A stretch of 64,000 nucleotides of DNA from Lewinellaceae bacterium. GTDB lineage: Bacteria; Bacteroidota; Bacteroidia; Chitinophagales; Saprospiraceae. Position numbers and translations under genes: made by a program. The stretch spans positions 46,134 to 110,133 of the forward strand of contig JAHELJ010000005.1 in NCBI GenBank assembly GCA_024644235.1, read 5' to 3'. Positions 17,022 to 25,845 of this stretch are shown here, piece after piece. The stretch's first letter is position 1; each line of letters starts with the position of its first letter. The notes beneath the pieces were generated by a model. That model was given only the letters and a program-made list of their open reading frames with translations. It made no database searches and was not told the DNA's origin.

Positions 17022-18422
17022 ATGGGAAAGCAGAAAGTTTTAGAAGGCGTTGAAGTTATTGGGTTAGCCCACAAAGGACTGGCAATTGGAAAATGCAACA
17101 CTGGGCAGGTTGTCTTCATGTCAGAGGCTGTGCCTGGAGATCGGGTAGATGTAAGACTGGTCAGAAAGAAGAAAGGAGTATGGACGGGAGTACCAATTCA
17201 TTATCATAAGTACTCACCTTTTCGCAAGGATCCAAAATGCAAACATTTCTATGATTGTGGTGGTTGTAAATGGCAGCATTTTGAATACAGTGAACAACTA
17301 CTCCATAAGGAAATCATCGTGCGAGATGCCCTACAAAGAATTGCCAAAATTGACGTAAAAACTTTATTACCCATCTTAGGAGCTCCGGATCCTTACTTTT
17401 ATCGAAATAAGATGGAATATTCTTTTTCGCGGCTCCGGTGGAAGACCCAAGCAGAAATTCAATCGGGGAGAAAACTAGAACGGGCTCCTGCGTTGGGATT
17501 CCATCCTCCAGGATTCTTTGACAAGGTGGTAGATATTGAGAATTGCTGGTTACAAAATTCTCATGCCGATGCAATCCGAAATTTCGTACGTACCTATGCT
17601 TTGGAAAACAACTACAGTTTCTTTAATCCTCAAACACATGAGGGTTTCTTGAGAAATTTGATTATCCGAAACAGTTCCATCGGCGAGTGGATGGTAAGCC
17701 TTGTTTTTCATCATGATGATCCCCCGAAAATCGATGCCATCCTAGCTGGGCTAACCAATGAGTTTGAAGATCTTAACAGTGTCCAATATGTCATCAATAC
17801 CAAGAAGAATGATTCACTCTTTGATCAAAAGTTCCATTTGTATCATGGTAAGGATCACATTGTTGAGAAGTTAGGCAAACTGAAATTTCGGATTGGCCCT
17901 AAGTCATTCTTTCAAACAAATTCAAAACAGGCAGAAAGATTATACGAGATTGCGAAAGCATACTGCAATCTGACCGGTGAGGAGGTTCTGTATGATCTAT
18001 ACTCAGGAATCGGAAGCATTGCTATGTTTGTGGCTGATCAATGTAAAGCAGTCATAGGTATTGAAGAAATTGAAGCTGCGGTACAGGATGCCAAAATAAA
18101 TGCCCGGCTGAACGAACTCAGGAACATAAGCTTCTATTGCGGAGACGTTCGCCAAGTACTGACGGATGAGCTATTTCAGAAACATGGTCATCCTGATGTG
18201 ATCATCACCGATCCACCGAGGGGAGGCATGCATGAGAACGTTGTGAAACACATCTGCAAATGCCACCCATTAAGGGTGGTATACATCAGTTGCAATCCAG
18301 CTACCCAGGCTCGCGATTTGGCGATGATGGCAGACCATTATACGGTGGATAAGATTCAGCCCGTTGATATGTTTCCACATACTAGCCACATTGAAAATGT
18401 GGCTTTATTGATCAGAAGATGA
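17022..18422 (+). CDS. rlmD: 23S rRNA (uracil(1939)-C(5))-methyltransferase RlmD-type
   Basis: RNA m5U methyltransferase of the RlmD/RumA group, 466 residues. An N-terminal TRAM domain (VIGLAHKGLAIGKCNTGQVVFM) precedes the [4Fe-4S] cluster motif CKHFYDCGGCKWQH (Cys73, 79, 82), with the fourth Cys in IENCW. The methyltransferase domain has DLYSGIGSIAMFVA, TDPPRGGMH and the catalytic Cys in YISCNPATQARD. It follows the PorE-like gene after 4 nt and overlaps the next gene by 4 nt (ATGA). Confidence 0.92.
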   Translation: MGKQKVLEGVEVIGLAHKGLAIGKCNTGQVVFMSEAVPGDRVDVRLVRKKKGVWTGVPIHYHKYSPFRKDPKCKHFYDCGGCKWQHFEYSEQLLHKEIIVRDALQRIAKIDVKTLLPILGAPDPYFYRNKMEYSFSRLRWKTQAEIQSGRKLERAPALGFHPPGFFDKVVDIENCWLQNSHADAIRNFVRTYALENNYSFFNPQTHEGFLRNLIIRNSSIGEWMVSLVFHHDDPPKIDAILAGLTNEFEDLNSVQYVINTKKNDSLFDQKFHLYHGKDHIVEKLGKLKFRIGPKSFFQTNSKQAERLYEIAKAYCNLTGEEVLYDLYSGIGSIAMFVADQCKAVIGIEEIEAAVQDAKINARLNELRNISFYCGDVRQVLTDELFQKHGHPDVIITDPPRGGMHENVVKHICKCHPLRVVYISCNPATQARDLAMMADHYTVDKIQPVDMFPHTSHIENVALLIRR

Positions 18423-18778
18423 AAAAGTCAGAAGGATTTTATTTGCTTCAAAATGAGCTTAAGCCATACTTCAAGGCATTGATTCAGGCATCGGAGGCGA
18501 TTTTGGAAACGGAGGTTTCTAAATATCCGATTCTAGTAGTCTATCAGCAAGAAAGTATTGAGCTGGGCGTGCCTGTAATCAACAAAAAGGACGTGAAAGG
18601 GAAGTGGTCGGTCAATGCAAGCACGCTTGAGGAGTTTGCAATGAAGCAAGTAATTCAGACAGATAAAATCGAGGATTTTCAAGGCATCTACAAAGATCCC
18701 AATCACCATTTGTGTTTATTTGTTCTGAGTGAGTTAGGGGCACAGTTTATTTTCATGGATCGCACGAAAATCGAATAA
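18419..18778 (+). CDS. Conserved hypothetical protein
   Basis: 119-residue soluble alpha/beta protein, no signal peptide or membrane helix, function not recognised. Pattern: amphipathic helix ([21 protein letters not shown]), hydrophobic strands ([25 protein letters not shown]) and a central [21 protein letters not shown] segment. Start overlaps the rlmD stop by 4 nt, and rfbA begins 14 nt later, so it belongs to that plus-strand run. Codon use and length look like a real gene. Confidence 0.72.
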   Translation: MKKSEGFYLLQNELKPYFKALIQASEAILETEVSKYPILVVYQQESIELGVPVINKKDVKGKWSVNASTLEEFAMKQVIQTDKIEDFQGIYKDPNHHLCLFVLSELGAQFIFMDRTKIE

Positions 18779-18792
18779 TAAAAACAAAGTCT

Positions 18793-19656
18793 ATGAAGGG
18801 AATTATCCTGGCAGGTGGTCTTGGCACCAGGTTGTATCCACTGACGTTAGCAGTCAGCAAGCAACTCATGCCGGTGTACGATAAACCAATGATTTATTAT
18901 CCTTTAAGTACACTGATGAGTGCGGGAATTCGGGATATTTTGATCATCTCCACACCCCAGGATTTGCCCAACTTTGAAAAATTACTCAGGGACGGCAGTG
19001 AATTGGGATGTAGCTTCAGCTATGCTGAGCAACCTGAACCAAAGGGATTGGCTGAAGCTTTCCTCATCGGCGAACAGTTCATTGGTGATGACGCTGCGGC
19101 ACTGATACTCGGAGACAATATATTTTATGGGAGTGGTCTGGAAGAAACCCTTCAGGAAAGTATTGATCCTGATGGAGGAGTTGTTTTTGCATATCAGGTA
19201 GCAGATCCGGAGAGGTATGGAGTAGTCGAATTTGATACGGAATTCAGGGCCATATCCATTGAAGAAAAACCGGCCAAGCCAAAATCTCATTTTGCGGTGC
19301 CGGGGCTTTATTTTTATGACAACAGTGTCCTTGATATTGTCAAGAGTCTCAAACCAAGTCCCAGAGGAGAGCTTGAGATCACCGATGTAAATAAAGTCTT
19401 TTTAGAAAAGGGACAATTGAAAGTAGCCGTCTTAAATCGTGGAATTGCCTGGTTGGATACAGGCACCCATGATTCTCTTATGCAGGCCGGCCAGTTTATT
19501 CATGTAATAGAAGCCAGGCAGGGATTGAAAATTGGCTGTATTGAGGAAGTTGCTTTTCAACAAGGTTTTATTGATGAAGACCAACTCCGCAGAATCGGAC
19601 AACGCTATCTGAAGAGTGGGTATGGCGAGTACCTGCTTGGTTTAATTGAACACTAG
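18793..19656 (+). CDS. rfbA: Glucose-1-phosphate thymidylyltransferase
   Basis: Makes dTDP-glucose from glucose-1-phosphate and dTTP, the first step to dTDP-L-rhamnose and related sugars. 287 residues, normal. Nucleotidyl-transferase signature [38 protein letters not shown] in pieces, [30 protein letters not shown] and [11 protein letters not shown]. No rfbB, rfbC or rfbD is adjacent, so the rest of the pathway must be encoded elsewhere. Its end overlaps the convergent VWA gene by 4 nt. Confidence 0.95.
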   Translation: MKGIILAGGLGTRLYPLTLAVSKQLMPVYDKPMIYYPLSTLMSAGIRDILIISTPQDLPNFEKLLRDGSELGCSFSYAEQPEPKGLAEAFLIGEQFIGDDAAALILGDNIFYGSGLEETLQESIDPDGGVVFAYQVADPERYGVVEFDTEFRAISIEEKPAKPKSHFAVPGLYFYDNSVLDIVKSLKPSPRGELEITDVNKVFLEKGQLKVAVLNRGIAWLDTGTHDSLMQAGQFIHVIEARQGLKIGCIEEVAFQQGFIDEDQLRRIGQRYLKSGYGEYLLGLIEH

Positions 19657-20789
19657 ATGTAGTTGCTTTGAAACCGTTCCATGCTTTCCCCGTTAAGCAC
19701 AGCAGAAATCAAATCTGGAAACTTATTGGGGGTGCAGGCAAAACTAGGTACTCCTAAAGTCGCCATCCTTTTAGCAATTGATTTGTCGAAAGCCGGGAGA
19801 CCACTATCATCCAGTGCCAGAAGAGTGATCATTGGAACCGATCGCTCTTGTAATTCCAATATTCGCCGATATAGCAATTCCTCAGGAGCGCCCTCATATA
19901 GATCACTTATCAAAATAATGTGCGTATTCGGACCATGGTCTACTAATTGTAGTGCATACCCCAGGGCCTTTTGAATGTTGGTTCCTCCCCCCAAGTTAGA
20001 GCGAAACAAAAGATCGACGGGATCATGGATGAATTCTGTCAGGTCAGCAACCTCTGTGTCAAATGCTACAAAGTGTGTCTTCACACTCTTCACCATAGAC
20101 ATAATAGAACCTAGTATACCGGCATAAACAAAAGAATCTGCCATGGAAGCACTTTGGTCGACCAAAAGAATAATTTTCCTGGTTGCCCTTCTTTTTCGTG
20201 GGTGTCCGACCAGGATATGCGGTATAATCGTCTTGAGTGATGTTTGATAATGTTTTAGATTTTCCCTTATTGTCAGGTGCCAATCTATGTCGACAGCCTT
20301 GGGATTCCTAAGTCTTTTTGCACGATCCCGTTTTCCCGATAACCTGTCAATAAGTTGATGCCGAAGCCTCTCAGAGATCTGCTCAGCTAGCCGACGAGAC
20401 AACTGACGGGCAAGCTGCAGATTCTTTTCGGGAAGAACTTGCTTTACGCTTAAGATGGCACTCACCAGTTTGACATCAGGTATCACATCCTGCATGAAAG
20501 ATGGATCAGACAGCATTTTTTTTATTCCAAAACGGTCTATCGCATCCTTTTGAATGATTTTCACTACTGATTCAGGAAACATCATTCGGATATCTCCCAT
20601 CCATCTAGCCGAAATGTTTCTTTGCGAGGACAAGCCTCCTTCGCGGTCCGACGGATAAATTTTTTCCAAAAGTGAATCCTGATTGAGCTCTCGCTGAGTG
20701 AGTTTAGCGGTTGATTCAGCCAATTGGACATCTCCCAATGCCAGGCGCCAGCGCTTTTGCCGTAGTAGACTATCTTGGTCGTCCGCCAC
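19653..20789 (-). CDS. VWA domain protein (CoxE/YehP-like)
   Basis: 378-residue cytoplasmic protein. The C-terminal von Willebrand A domain has a complete MIDAS: DQSAS at 211-215, the second-loop Thr in [10 protein letters not shown] and the Asp in LISDLYEG. The N-terminal half is helical and Arg/Lys-rich ([20 protein letters not shown]). This fits the CoxE-like VWA partner that normally works with a MoxR-type AAA+ ATPase in assembling or remodelling protein complexes. No such ATPase is visible nearby. Start at 20789 overlaps the end of the glsB-like gene by 20 nt, suggesting translational coupling to that unusual neighbour. Confidence 0.82.
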   Translation of the reverse strand: MADDQDSLLRQKRWRLALGDVQLAESTAKLTQRELNQDSLLEKIYPSDREGGLSSQRNISARWMGDIRMMFPESVVKIIQKDAIDRFGIKKMLSDPSFMQDVIPDVKLVSAILSVKQVLPEKNLQLARQLSRRLAEQISERLRHQLIDRLSGKRDRAKRLRNPKAVDIDWHLTIRENLKHYQTSLKTIIPHILVGHPRKRRATRKIILLVDQSASMADSFVYAGILGSIMSMVKSVKTHFVAFDTEVADLTEFIHDPVDLLFRSNLGGGTNIQKALGYALQLVDHGPNTHIILISDLYEGAPEELLYRRILELQERSVPMITLLALDDSGLPAFDKSIAKRMATLGVPSFACTPNKFPDLISAVLNGESMERFQSNYI

Positions 20790-21024
20790 CGAAGAATCGA
20801 TAAATCCAAAGGATCACAAAAGCTCCAATTGCAGCGGTAATGATAGATCCTCCCAATCCACTGCTTATGGTGATATTCAACTTTTCAAAAATCCATTCAC
20901 CGACGATAGCTCCAAGAATCCCCAAGAGAACGTTGATGATCAACCCTGACCCCCGGCCGCGGAAAAGTAAGCTTCCCAACCAACCGGCAACCGCCCCAAC
21001 TAACAGTATGTATATGATTTCCAT
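20770..21024 (-). CDS. GlsB/YeaQ/YmgE family membrane protein
   Basis: 84-residue small membrane protein of the transglycosylase-associated/YeaQ family, linked to general stress. Three hydrophobic helices and glycine-rich turns: IIYILLVGAVAGWLGSLLFRGRGSGLIINVLLGILGAIVGEWIF (in pieces), then GGSIITAAIGAFVILWIYRFF. The start at 21024 gives the family's N-terminus; the frame is open to 21075. The gene overlaps the VWA start. Confidence 0.93.
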   Translation of the reverse strand: MEIIYILLVGAVAGWLGSLLFRGRGSGLIINVLLGILGAIVGEWIFEKLNITISSGLGGSIITAAIGAFVILWIYRFFGGGRPR

Positions 21025-21134
21025 CTGCAAGATGTTTTGAAATAGAAGGTAGGAAAATTGCACCGGAGATCCCACGTTTTCAACATGGGCTTAATTGCTA
21101 TCTTTAGCCGCAACGAATTAATCAGGATCAACAC

Positions 21135-22256
21135 TTGGGCGGCCGACCGACTGTATCACCTCCTTCCGACGACAAAGAGCTAAAACGATTTCGTATTTCT
21201 CGAATCATTTTTCCAATAATGATCGGAGTCGGTGTAGTTGTCTACCTTTTCTTCCAGCAATTTGATCCCAAGGAATTTGCAAAAATTCAGTGGTCCACTC
21301 AGACAGATTTGCTCATTCTATTGGCGTTGATTTTCCTGGCTACCAGAATTATTTCCTATGCGTATCGATTGAAAGTACTATCAGACAACGTCTTCAGTCT
21401 CTCCAAGTCGATTCAGCTGATCTTTATTTGGGAATTTAGCTCTGCCGTATCTCCGACCAATGTGGGGGGCAGTGCAGTGGCCTTGTTTATTCTGTCTCAA
21501 GAGAAAATAGGTGCTGCAAAGACAGCTACCATTGTTATCTACACAATCGTTTTAGACACCATCTTCTATTTGGTGGCAGTTCCGCTATGGGTGATCGTAT
21601 TTGGATCCAACGTAGTAGGTCCCGGGAGGACGAGCATTCAGGCATTCGGAGGATGGGAAATCACATTATTGATTGCCTATTCAGCGATGCTTCTTTATGG
21701 CTCGTTTTTCTTCTATGGATTATTTTTCCGACCCGATTCCTTGCAAAAGCTCGCAAATCTCGTGGCACGACTTCCTTTTCTGAAGAAATACCGGGCTAAG
21801 CTGATTCAGATCGGAGAGGATGTAAAAATTACTTCGAGAGAGCTGAAAACTAAATCATGGTCTTATCATCTGAAAGCACTTCTTTTTACAATAGCAGCGT
21901 GGTCCAGTCGTTACTTGATAATCATTTGCCTGATTGCTGCGGTGGGCAGTGTCAGTATGGGTATTCCCGATTTCTTCGAATTATTTAGTCGTATTCAAGT
22001 CATGTTTGTCATGATGGCTTTCAGTCCCACCCCTGGAGGAGCTGGTTTTGCTGAACTACTTTTCGGGGGATTGCTCAGTGACTTTGTACCTACTGGGATC
22101 AGCCTGGTCATTGCCATGTTGTGGCGAATACTTGATTATTACTTCTTCCTGATTATGGGAGTGATCATAATTCCACAATGGCTGAGCAAGATTCTTAAAA
22201 GGAGGAGAGAAAAACGTCATCAGGAAGAAGAGACACAAGGTAATATCAAGCGATAG
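21135..22256 (+). CDS. Flippase-like (lysylphosphatidylglycerol synthase TM/UPF0104) membrane protein
   Basis: 373-residue polytopic inner-membrane protein of the UPF0104/AglD family, the membrane half of MprF-like lipid flippases, without an aminoacyl-transferase domain. About seven to eight hydrophobic segments; conserved stretches include WEFSSAVSPTNVGGSAVALFIL (shortened here), MAFSPTPGGAGFAELLF and LWRILDYYFFLIMGVI. The start used is TTG (21135), as no ATG precedes the first helix in frame. A TATCTTTAG sequence about 35 nt upstream resembles the -7 element. Role in moving an envelope lipid is inferred. Confidence 0.83.
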   Translation: MGGRPTVSPPSDDKELKRFRISRIIFPIMIGVGVVVYLFFQQFDPKEFAKIQWSTQTDLLILLALIFLATRIISYAYRLKVLSDNVFSLSKSIQLIFIWEFSSAVSPTNVGGSAVALFILSQEKIGAAKTATIVIYTIVLDTIFYLVAVPLWVIVFGSNVVGPGRTSIQAFGGWEITLLIAYSAMLLYGSFFFYGLFFRPDSLQKLANLVARLPFLKKYRAKLIQIGEDVKITSRELKTKSWSYHLKALLFTIAAWSSRYLIIICLIAAVGSVSMGIPDFFELFSRIQVMFVMMAFSPTPGGAGFAELLFGGLLSDFVPTGISLVIAMLWRILDYYFFLIMGVIIIPQWLSKILKRRREKRHQEEETQGNIKR

Positions 22257-22259
22257 TTC

Positions 22260-22267
22260 TACCTTTG
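22260..22267 (+). promoter_or_regulatory. Putative -7 element of the TlpA gene
   Basis: TACCTTTG, an exact TAnnTTTG match, ends 10 nt before the ATG at 22278, which would give a very short leader. No convincing -33 TTTG is present at the right spacing. Confidence 0.35.
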
Positions 22268-22277
22268 CGCCCGGATA

Positions 22278-22796
22278 ATGTTAAGTCGTTCCACCATAAT
22301 ATTTTTTGCACTTGTGTTGGCAGTTTATCTGGGCCGTAAGGCTTATCTGATGCCAAAGTATTCAACTTCAGATGAAATTCCTGCATTTAATGCCACTTTG
22401 CCTTCTGGCGAGGCATTCCAACTTAAAGATCTCAAGGGATCATATGTGCTGTTGCACTTCTGGGGCTCTTGGTGTGGTCCTTGTCGCAAAGAGAATCATG
22501 AGCTGGTGCAACTGTATCACAAAATGAAAAAAGAGGGCTCCAACATATTTCAAATCGTCAGTATCGGAATTGAAACCGGCAGGGAATCATGGCTGGCAGC
22601 TATTGAGAAGGACGGTTTGATATGGCCTTATCACGTGGGGACCTTCCAAAGATTTCGATCACCTATTGCAAAACAGTTTGGGGTGCGTGAGATACCTACT
22701 ACATACCTCCTTGGCCCCGATGGAAGAATTCTTTTGGTAAATGGCAAACCTGACGAGATAGCCGACGAGATCAGGGATCATCTGGCAAGCAACTGA
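22278..22796 (+). CDS. TlpA family thiol-disulfide oxidoreductase
   Basis: 172-residue membrane-anchored periplasmic thioredoxin-like protein. N-terminal uncleaved helix (TIIFFALVLAVYLG), redox motif WGSWCGPCRKE with Cys66 and Cys69, then VSIGIETGRESWLAAIEKDGL and the cis-Pro region REIPTTYLLGPDG typical of TlpA/ResA. Likely reduces extracytoplasmic disulfides, for example in cytochrome or envelope-protein maturation. Stands between the flippase-like gene and grpE. Confidence 0.9.
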   Translation: MLSRSTIIFFALVLAVYLGRKAYLMPKYSTSDEIPAFNATLPSGEAFQLKDLKGSYVLLHFWGSWCGPCRKENHELVQLYHKMKKEGSNIFQIVSIGIETGRESWLAAIEKDGLIWPYHVGTFQRFRSPIAKQFGVREIPTTYLLGPDGRILLVNGKPDEIADEIRDHLASN

Positions 22797-22870
22797 CAAA
22801 ATGGCTTAATACACACAATGGCAAGTAAATTGAAGCACCATTTGTGATATCTAAGAATAAAAATGTAGTC

Positions 22871-23422
22871 ATGGCGAGAAAGAAGAAAACTAAAGACACT
22901 AATCATACTGAACCCACACCAGACATTAAGGATACCAATGAAACAGGCACATTGGAAGAGGCTGTTTCTGACCAGGATAATGTTGAGACTGATAAGGAAT
23001 TGAGTGAACTGAAAGACAAATATCTTAGGCTCCTGGCAGAGTTTGACAATTATAAGAAGCGCACCATGAAAGAGCGGCTGGAACTCATCCGCAATGCTTC
23101 GGCAGAGATGTTGGTAAGTCTCTTACCGATTCTGGATGATTTTGACCGGGCCAAGAAAGTTGCCGAAGCTGATGACAGTAAAGAGCTGTTCAGCGATGGG
23201 GTTCAATTGGTGTATAATAAACTATATCAGACTCTACAATCTAAGGGGCTAAAGTCGATGGATCTGGAAGGAGTAGAATTTAATCCCGAGCTTCATGAAG
23301 CCATTACCAAGATTCCGGCTCCGAAAGACGATATGAGAGGAAAAGTATTGGACGTGATCGAAAAAGGATATTATTTAAATGACAAAATAATTCGTCACGC
23401 AAAAGTGGTAGTTGGCGAATAG
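22871..23422 (+). CDS. grpE: Nucleotide exchange factor GrpE
   Basis: DnaK co-chaperone that releases ADP. 183 residues: charged low-complexity N-terminus, a long coiled coil ([24 protein letters not shown]), and the beta-wing domain with [13 protein letters not shown] and [17 protein letters not shown], the GrpE signature. Start chosen at ATG 22871 (MARKKK) rather than the in-frame GTG at 22844. dnaJ begins 13 nt after its stop. Confidence 0.95.
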   Translation: MARKKKTKDTNHTEPTPDIKDTNETGTLEEAVSDQDNVETDKELSELKDKYLRLLAEFDNYKKRTMKERLELIRNASAEMLVSLLPILDDFDRAKKVAEADDSKELFSDGVQLVYNKLYQTLQSKGLKSMDLEGVEFNPELHEAITKIPAPKDDMRGKVLDVIEKGYYLNDKIIRHAKVVVGE

Positions 23423-23435
23423 ATATAGTTTGAAA

Positions 23436-24587
23436 ATGGCAAAAAGAGATTATTATGAAGTGTTGGGAGTGGATCGAAATGCCGATGAGGCAACGATAAA
23501 GAAAGCCTACCGCAAAACCGCGATCCAGTATCATCCTGATAAAAATCCTGGGGATAAGGCGGCTGAGGAGAAATTCAAAGAAGCTGCAGAAGCTTATGAG
23601 GTGTTGAGTGACGCAGATAAGAAAGCGCGATACGATCGATTTGGTCATGCCGGAGTACAAGGAAATGGAGGCTTTGGAGGAGGAGGTATGAGCATGGAAG
23701 ATATCATGGAACAATTCAGTGATATTTTTGGTGGAGGCCCTTTTGACACCTTTTTTGGAGGAGGACGCACATCTCGTAGTCGTAGAAGGGGGACCAGGGG
23801 TTCGAATTTGCGGATCAAGGTATCACTCACCCTCAAGGAGATTGCCAAGGGTGCTACTAAGAAAATTAAAGTAAAGAAGCAGATAGGTTGTGAAACCTGT
23901 GGAGGTTCGGGAGCCAAAGATAGCCGATCTGTCACATCTTGTGGCACCTGTGGAGGATCGGGTTATGTACGTCAAGTAAGAAGTACCTTCTTGGGTCAGA
24001 TGCAGACAACAAGCCCATGCCCTACCTGTGGTGGCAATGGTCAGGTGATCACGGCTAAATGCAGTTCGTGTAAAGGGGAAGGACGCGTATATGGGCAGGA
24101 TACGATCGAAATAGAAATACCAGCTGGTGTGGAGGAAGGAATGCAACTGTCCATGCGTGGCTATGGAAATGCAGGTGCCAATGGAGGACCTGCTGGTGAC
24201 TTGCTCATCAATATCGAAGAAAAACCACATGATAGTCTCAAACGCGATGGGGCTAACTTGATATACGATCTGTATCTCAATTTTGCGGATGCTTCCCTGG
24301 GCACATCAGTGGAAGTGCCGACAATCGATGGGAAAGTGAAAATAAAAGTGCCAGCGGGCACTCAGTCAGGCAAAATATTCCGGCTTAAAGGGAAAGGGCT
24401 GCCAGTAGTGCAGAGTTATCAACATGGAGACCAATTGATCCATGTGAGTGTTTGGACACCCAAGAAACTTTCAGCCGAAGACAAGGCAATATTGGAAAAA
24501 ATGCGTGGTTTGGAGAACTTCAAACCTCATCCGGGAAAATCGGACAAAGGATTTTTTGAGAAAATGAAAGACTACTTCAACTCTTGA
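23436..24587 (+). CDS. dnaJ: Chaperone protein DnaJ
   Basis: Hsp40 co-chaperone, 383 residues. J domain [15 protein letters not shown] with HPD at 33-35; Gly/Phe-rich region ([26 protein letters not shown]); four CxxCxGxG zinc repeats ([32 protein letters not shown]); C-terminal substrate-binding domains. The frame is open to 23412, but MAKRDYYEV at 23436 is the family start. Its stop TGA shares a base with the next start, linking it to gldH. Confidence 0.97.
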   Translation: MAKRDYYEVLGVDRNADEATIKKAYRKTAIQYHPDKNPGDKAAEEKFKEAAEAYEVLSDADKKARYDRFGHAGVQGNGGFGGGGMSMEDIMEQFSDIFGGGPFDTFFGGGRTSRSRRRGTRGSNLRIKVSLTLKEIAKGATKKIKVKKQIGCETCGGSGAKDSRSVTSCGTCGGSGYVRQVRSTFLGQMQTTSPCPTCGGNGQVITAKCSSCKGEGRVYGQDTIEIEIPAGVEEGMQLSMRGYGNAGANGGPAGDLLINIEEKPHDSLKRDGANLIYDLYLNFADASLGTSVEVPTIDGKVKIKVPAGTQSGKIFRLKGKGLPVVQSYQHGDQLIHVSVWTPKKLSAEDKAILEKMRGLENFKPHPGKSDKGFFEKMKDYFNS

Positions 24588-25063
24588 TGAGGACCGTCTT
24601 TTTCTTTTCCCTTCTTTTACTATTTCTTGTCGCGGCTTGTGATGAAGAGCCGATTTACTCATCGTCATTGGAAATACCGAATGGAAAGTGGGACCATGAA
24701 AATTTACTGACCTACGAAGTGGAGGTGGAAGATACCAGTGAAAGATTTGATCTGGTACTAGATTTGCTTCATTCCACAGCCTATGAATATCAGAATCTTT
24801 ATGTCAACATTAACACGACCTATCCTGATGGAAACTCACGCCAGCAGCGGCTGTCGGTGGACATGGCTGCACCAACCGGCCAATGGTATGGCAATTGCAA
24901 CCGATCGCAGTGTAAACTAAGAGTAGTACTGCAGGAGAATGCATTCTTCAACCAACATGGCAGGCACCAGTTTCAAGTTGAACAATACATGCGTGAGGAT
25001 CCGGTGGTGGGGATCTATTCAATTACCTTCAGCCTTCTTCAGGGAGGCAGTTTAGGGCTCTAG
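24587..25063 (+). CDS. gldH: Gliding motility lipoprotein GldH
   Basis: 158-residue lipoprotein: signal [18 protein letters not shown] with lipid-accepting Cys18. The mature part (PNGKWDHENLLTYEVEVED, SERFDLVLDLLHSTAYEYQNLYVNI, ENAFFNQHGRHQFQVEQYMREDP) matches GldH, required for gliding in Flavobacterium johnsoniae. Start at ATG 24587 overlaps the dnaJ stop (TGATG); a TTG lies 3 nt upstream. Presence of GldH does not by itself prove gliding, since the gene is widespread in non-gliding Bacteroidota. Confidence 0.9.
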   Translation: MRTVFFFSLLLLFLVAACDEEPIYSSSLEIPNGKWDHENLLTYEVEVEDTSERFDLVLDLLHSTAYEYQNLYVNINTTYPDGNSRQQRLSVDMAAPTGQWYGNCNRSQCKLRVVLQENAFFNQHGRHQFQVEQYMREDPVVGIYSITFSLLQGGSLGL

Positions 25064-25833
25064 AACTTCAAATGCTTAACTGTAAGTGAGTTATTGATCA
25101 GCTGCTTCAGACTGTCTATTCCGATGTGAAGATGCAATTGGGCAAATTCTTCAGTAACTTTTTGATCACTCTTGTCTGTTTTTACTCCCTCAGGAACCAT
25201 TGGCATGTCAGAAACAAGAAGCAAGGCACCTGCAGGAATATGATTTTTGAAAGCAGACACAAAAATAGTGGCGGTCTCCATGTCTACTGCAATTGGTCTT
25301 AAAGTGTTGAGATAAGCTTTGAAGTCTTCACGATGTTCCCAAACCCGTTTGTTTGTGGTATAAACCGTCCCAGTCCAATAGTCACGATCGTATTCTCGAA
25401 TCGTAGTGGATATCGCCTTTTGAAGAGCAAAAGCAGGTAGTGCAGGAACCTCTGGAGGCATATAGTCGTTTGAAGTACCCTCTCCTCGGATTGCTGCAAT
25501 TGGAAGGATGAGATCTCCTATTTGATTTTTGTGAGTCTTAATCCCCCCACACTTACCCAGGAACACGGCAGCTTTCGGAGCCACAGCTGTTATCAGATCA
25601 ATAATGGTCCCAGCATTTGGACTGCCCATACCAAAATTGATTATCGTGATGTTTTCTGCGGTGGCACTAGGCATTGCTCTTTCACGGCCTTTAACCGGAA
25701 CACCGTGCCATCGGGCGAAAAGCTCAAGGTAGTGGCCAAAATTTACCAAGATGATGTACTCGCCAAATTCCTTTAGGGCTGTTCCGGTGTACCTGGGCAA
25801 CCAGTCGTCGACAATCTGCTTTTTGGTTTTCAT
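25060..25833 (-). CDS. amn: AMP nucleosidase (short form)
   Basis: Hydrolyses AMP to adenine and ribose-5-phosphate. 257 residues, the short single-domain form of Bacteroidota, against about 480 in E. coli. Phosphorylase-superfamily core: ITIINFGMGSPNAGTIIDLI, FLGKCGGIK, and ETATIFVSAFKN with AVDMETAT, then LLLVSDMPM with the catalytic Asp. Convergent with gldH, overlapping by 4 nt, and 12 nt behind carB, so it may be read through from carB. Adenine from this enzyme could feed the adenine deaminase at 1130. Confidence 0.9.
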   Translation of the reverse strand: MKTKKQIVDDWLPRYTGTALKEFGEYIILVNFGHYLELFARWHGVPVKGRERAMPSATAENITIINFGMGSPNAGTIIDLITAVAPKAAVFLGKCGGIKTHKNQIGDLILPIAAIRGEGTSNDYMPPEVPALPAFALQKAISTTIREYDRDYWTGTVYTTNKRVWEHREDFKAYLNTLRPIAVDMETATIFVSAFKNHIPAGALLLVSDMPMVPEGVKTDKSDQKVTEEFAQLHLHIGIDSLKQLINNSLTVKHLKF

Positions 25834-25845
25834 TAAACCTCAATT

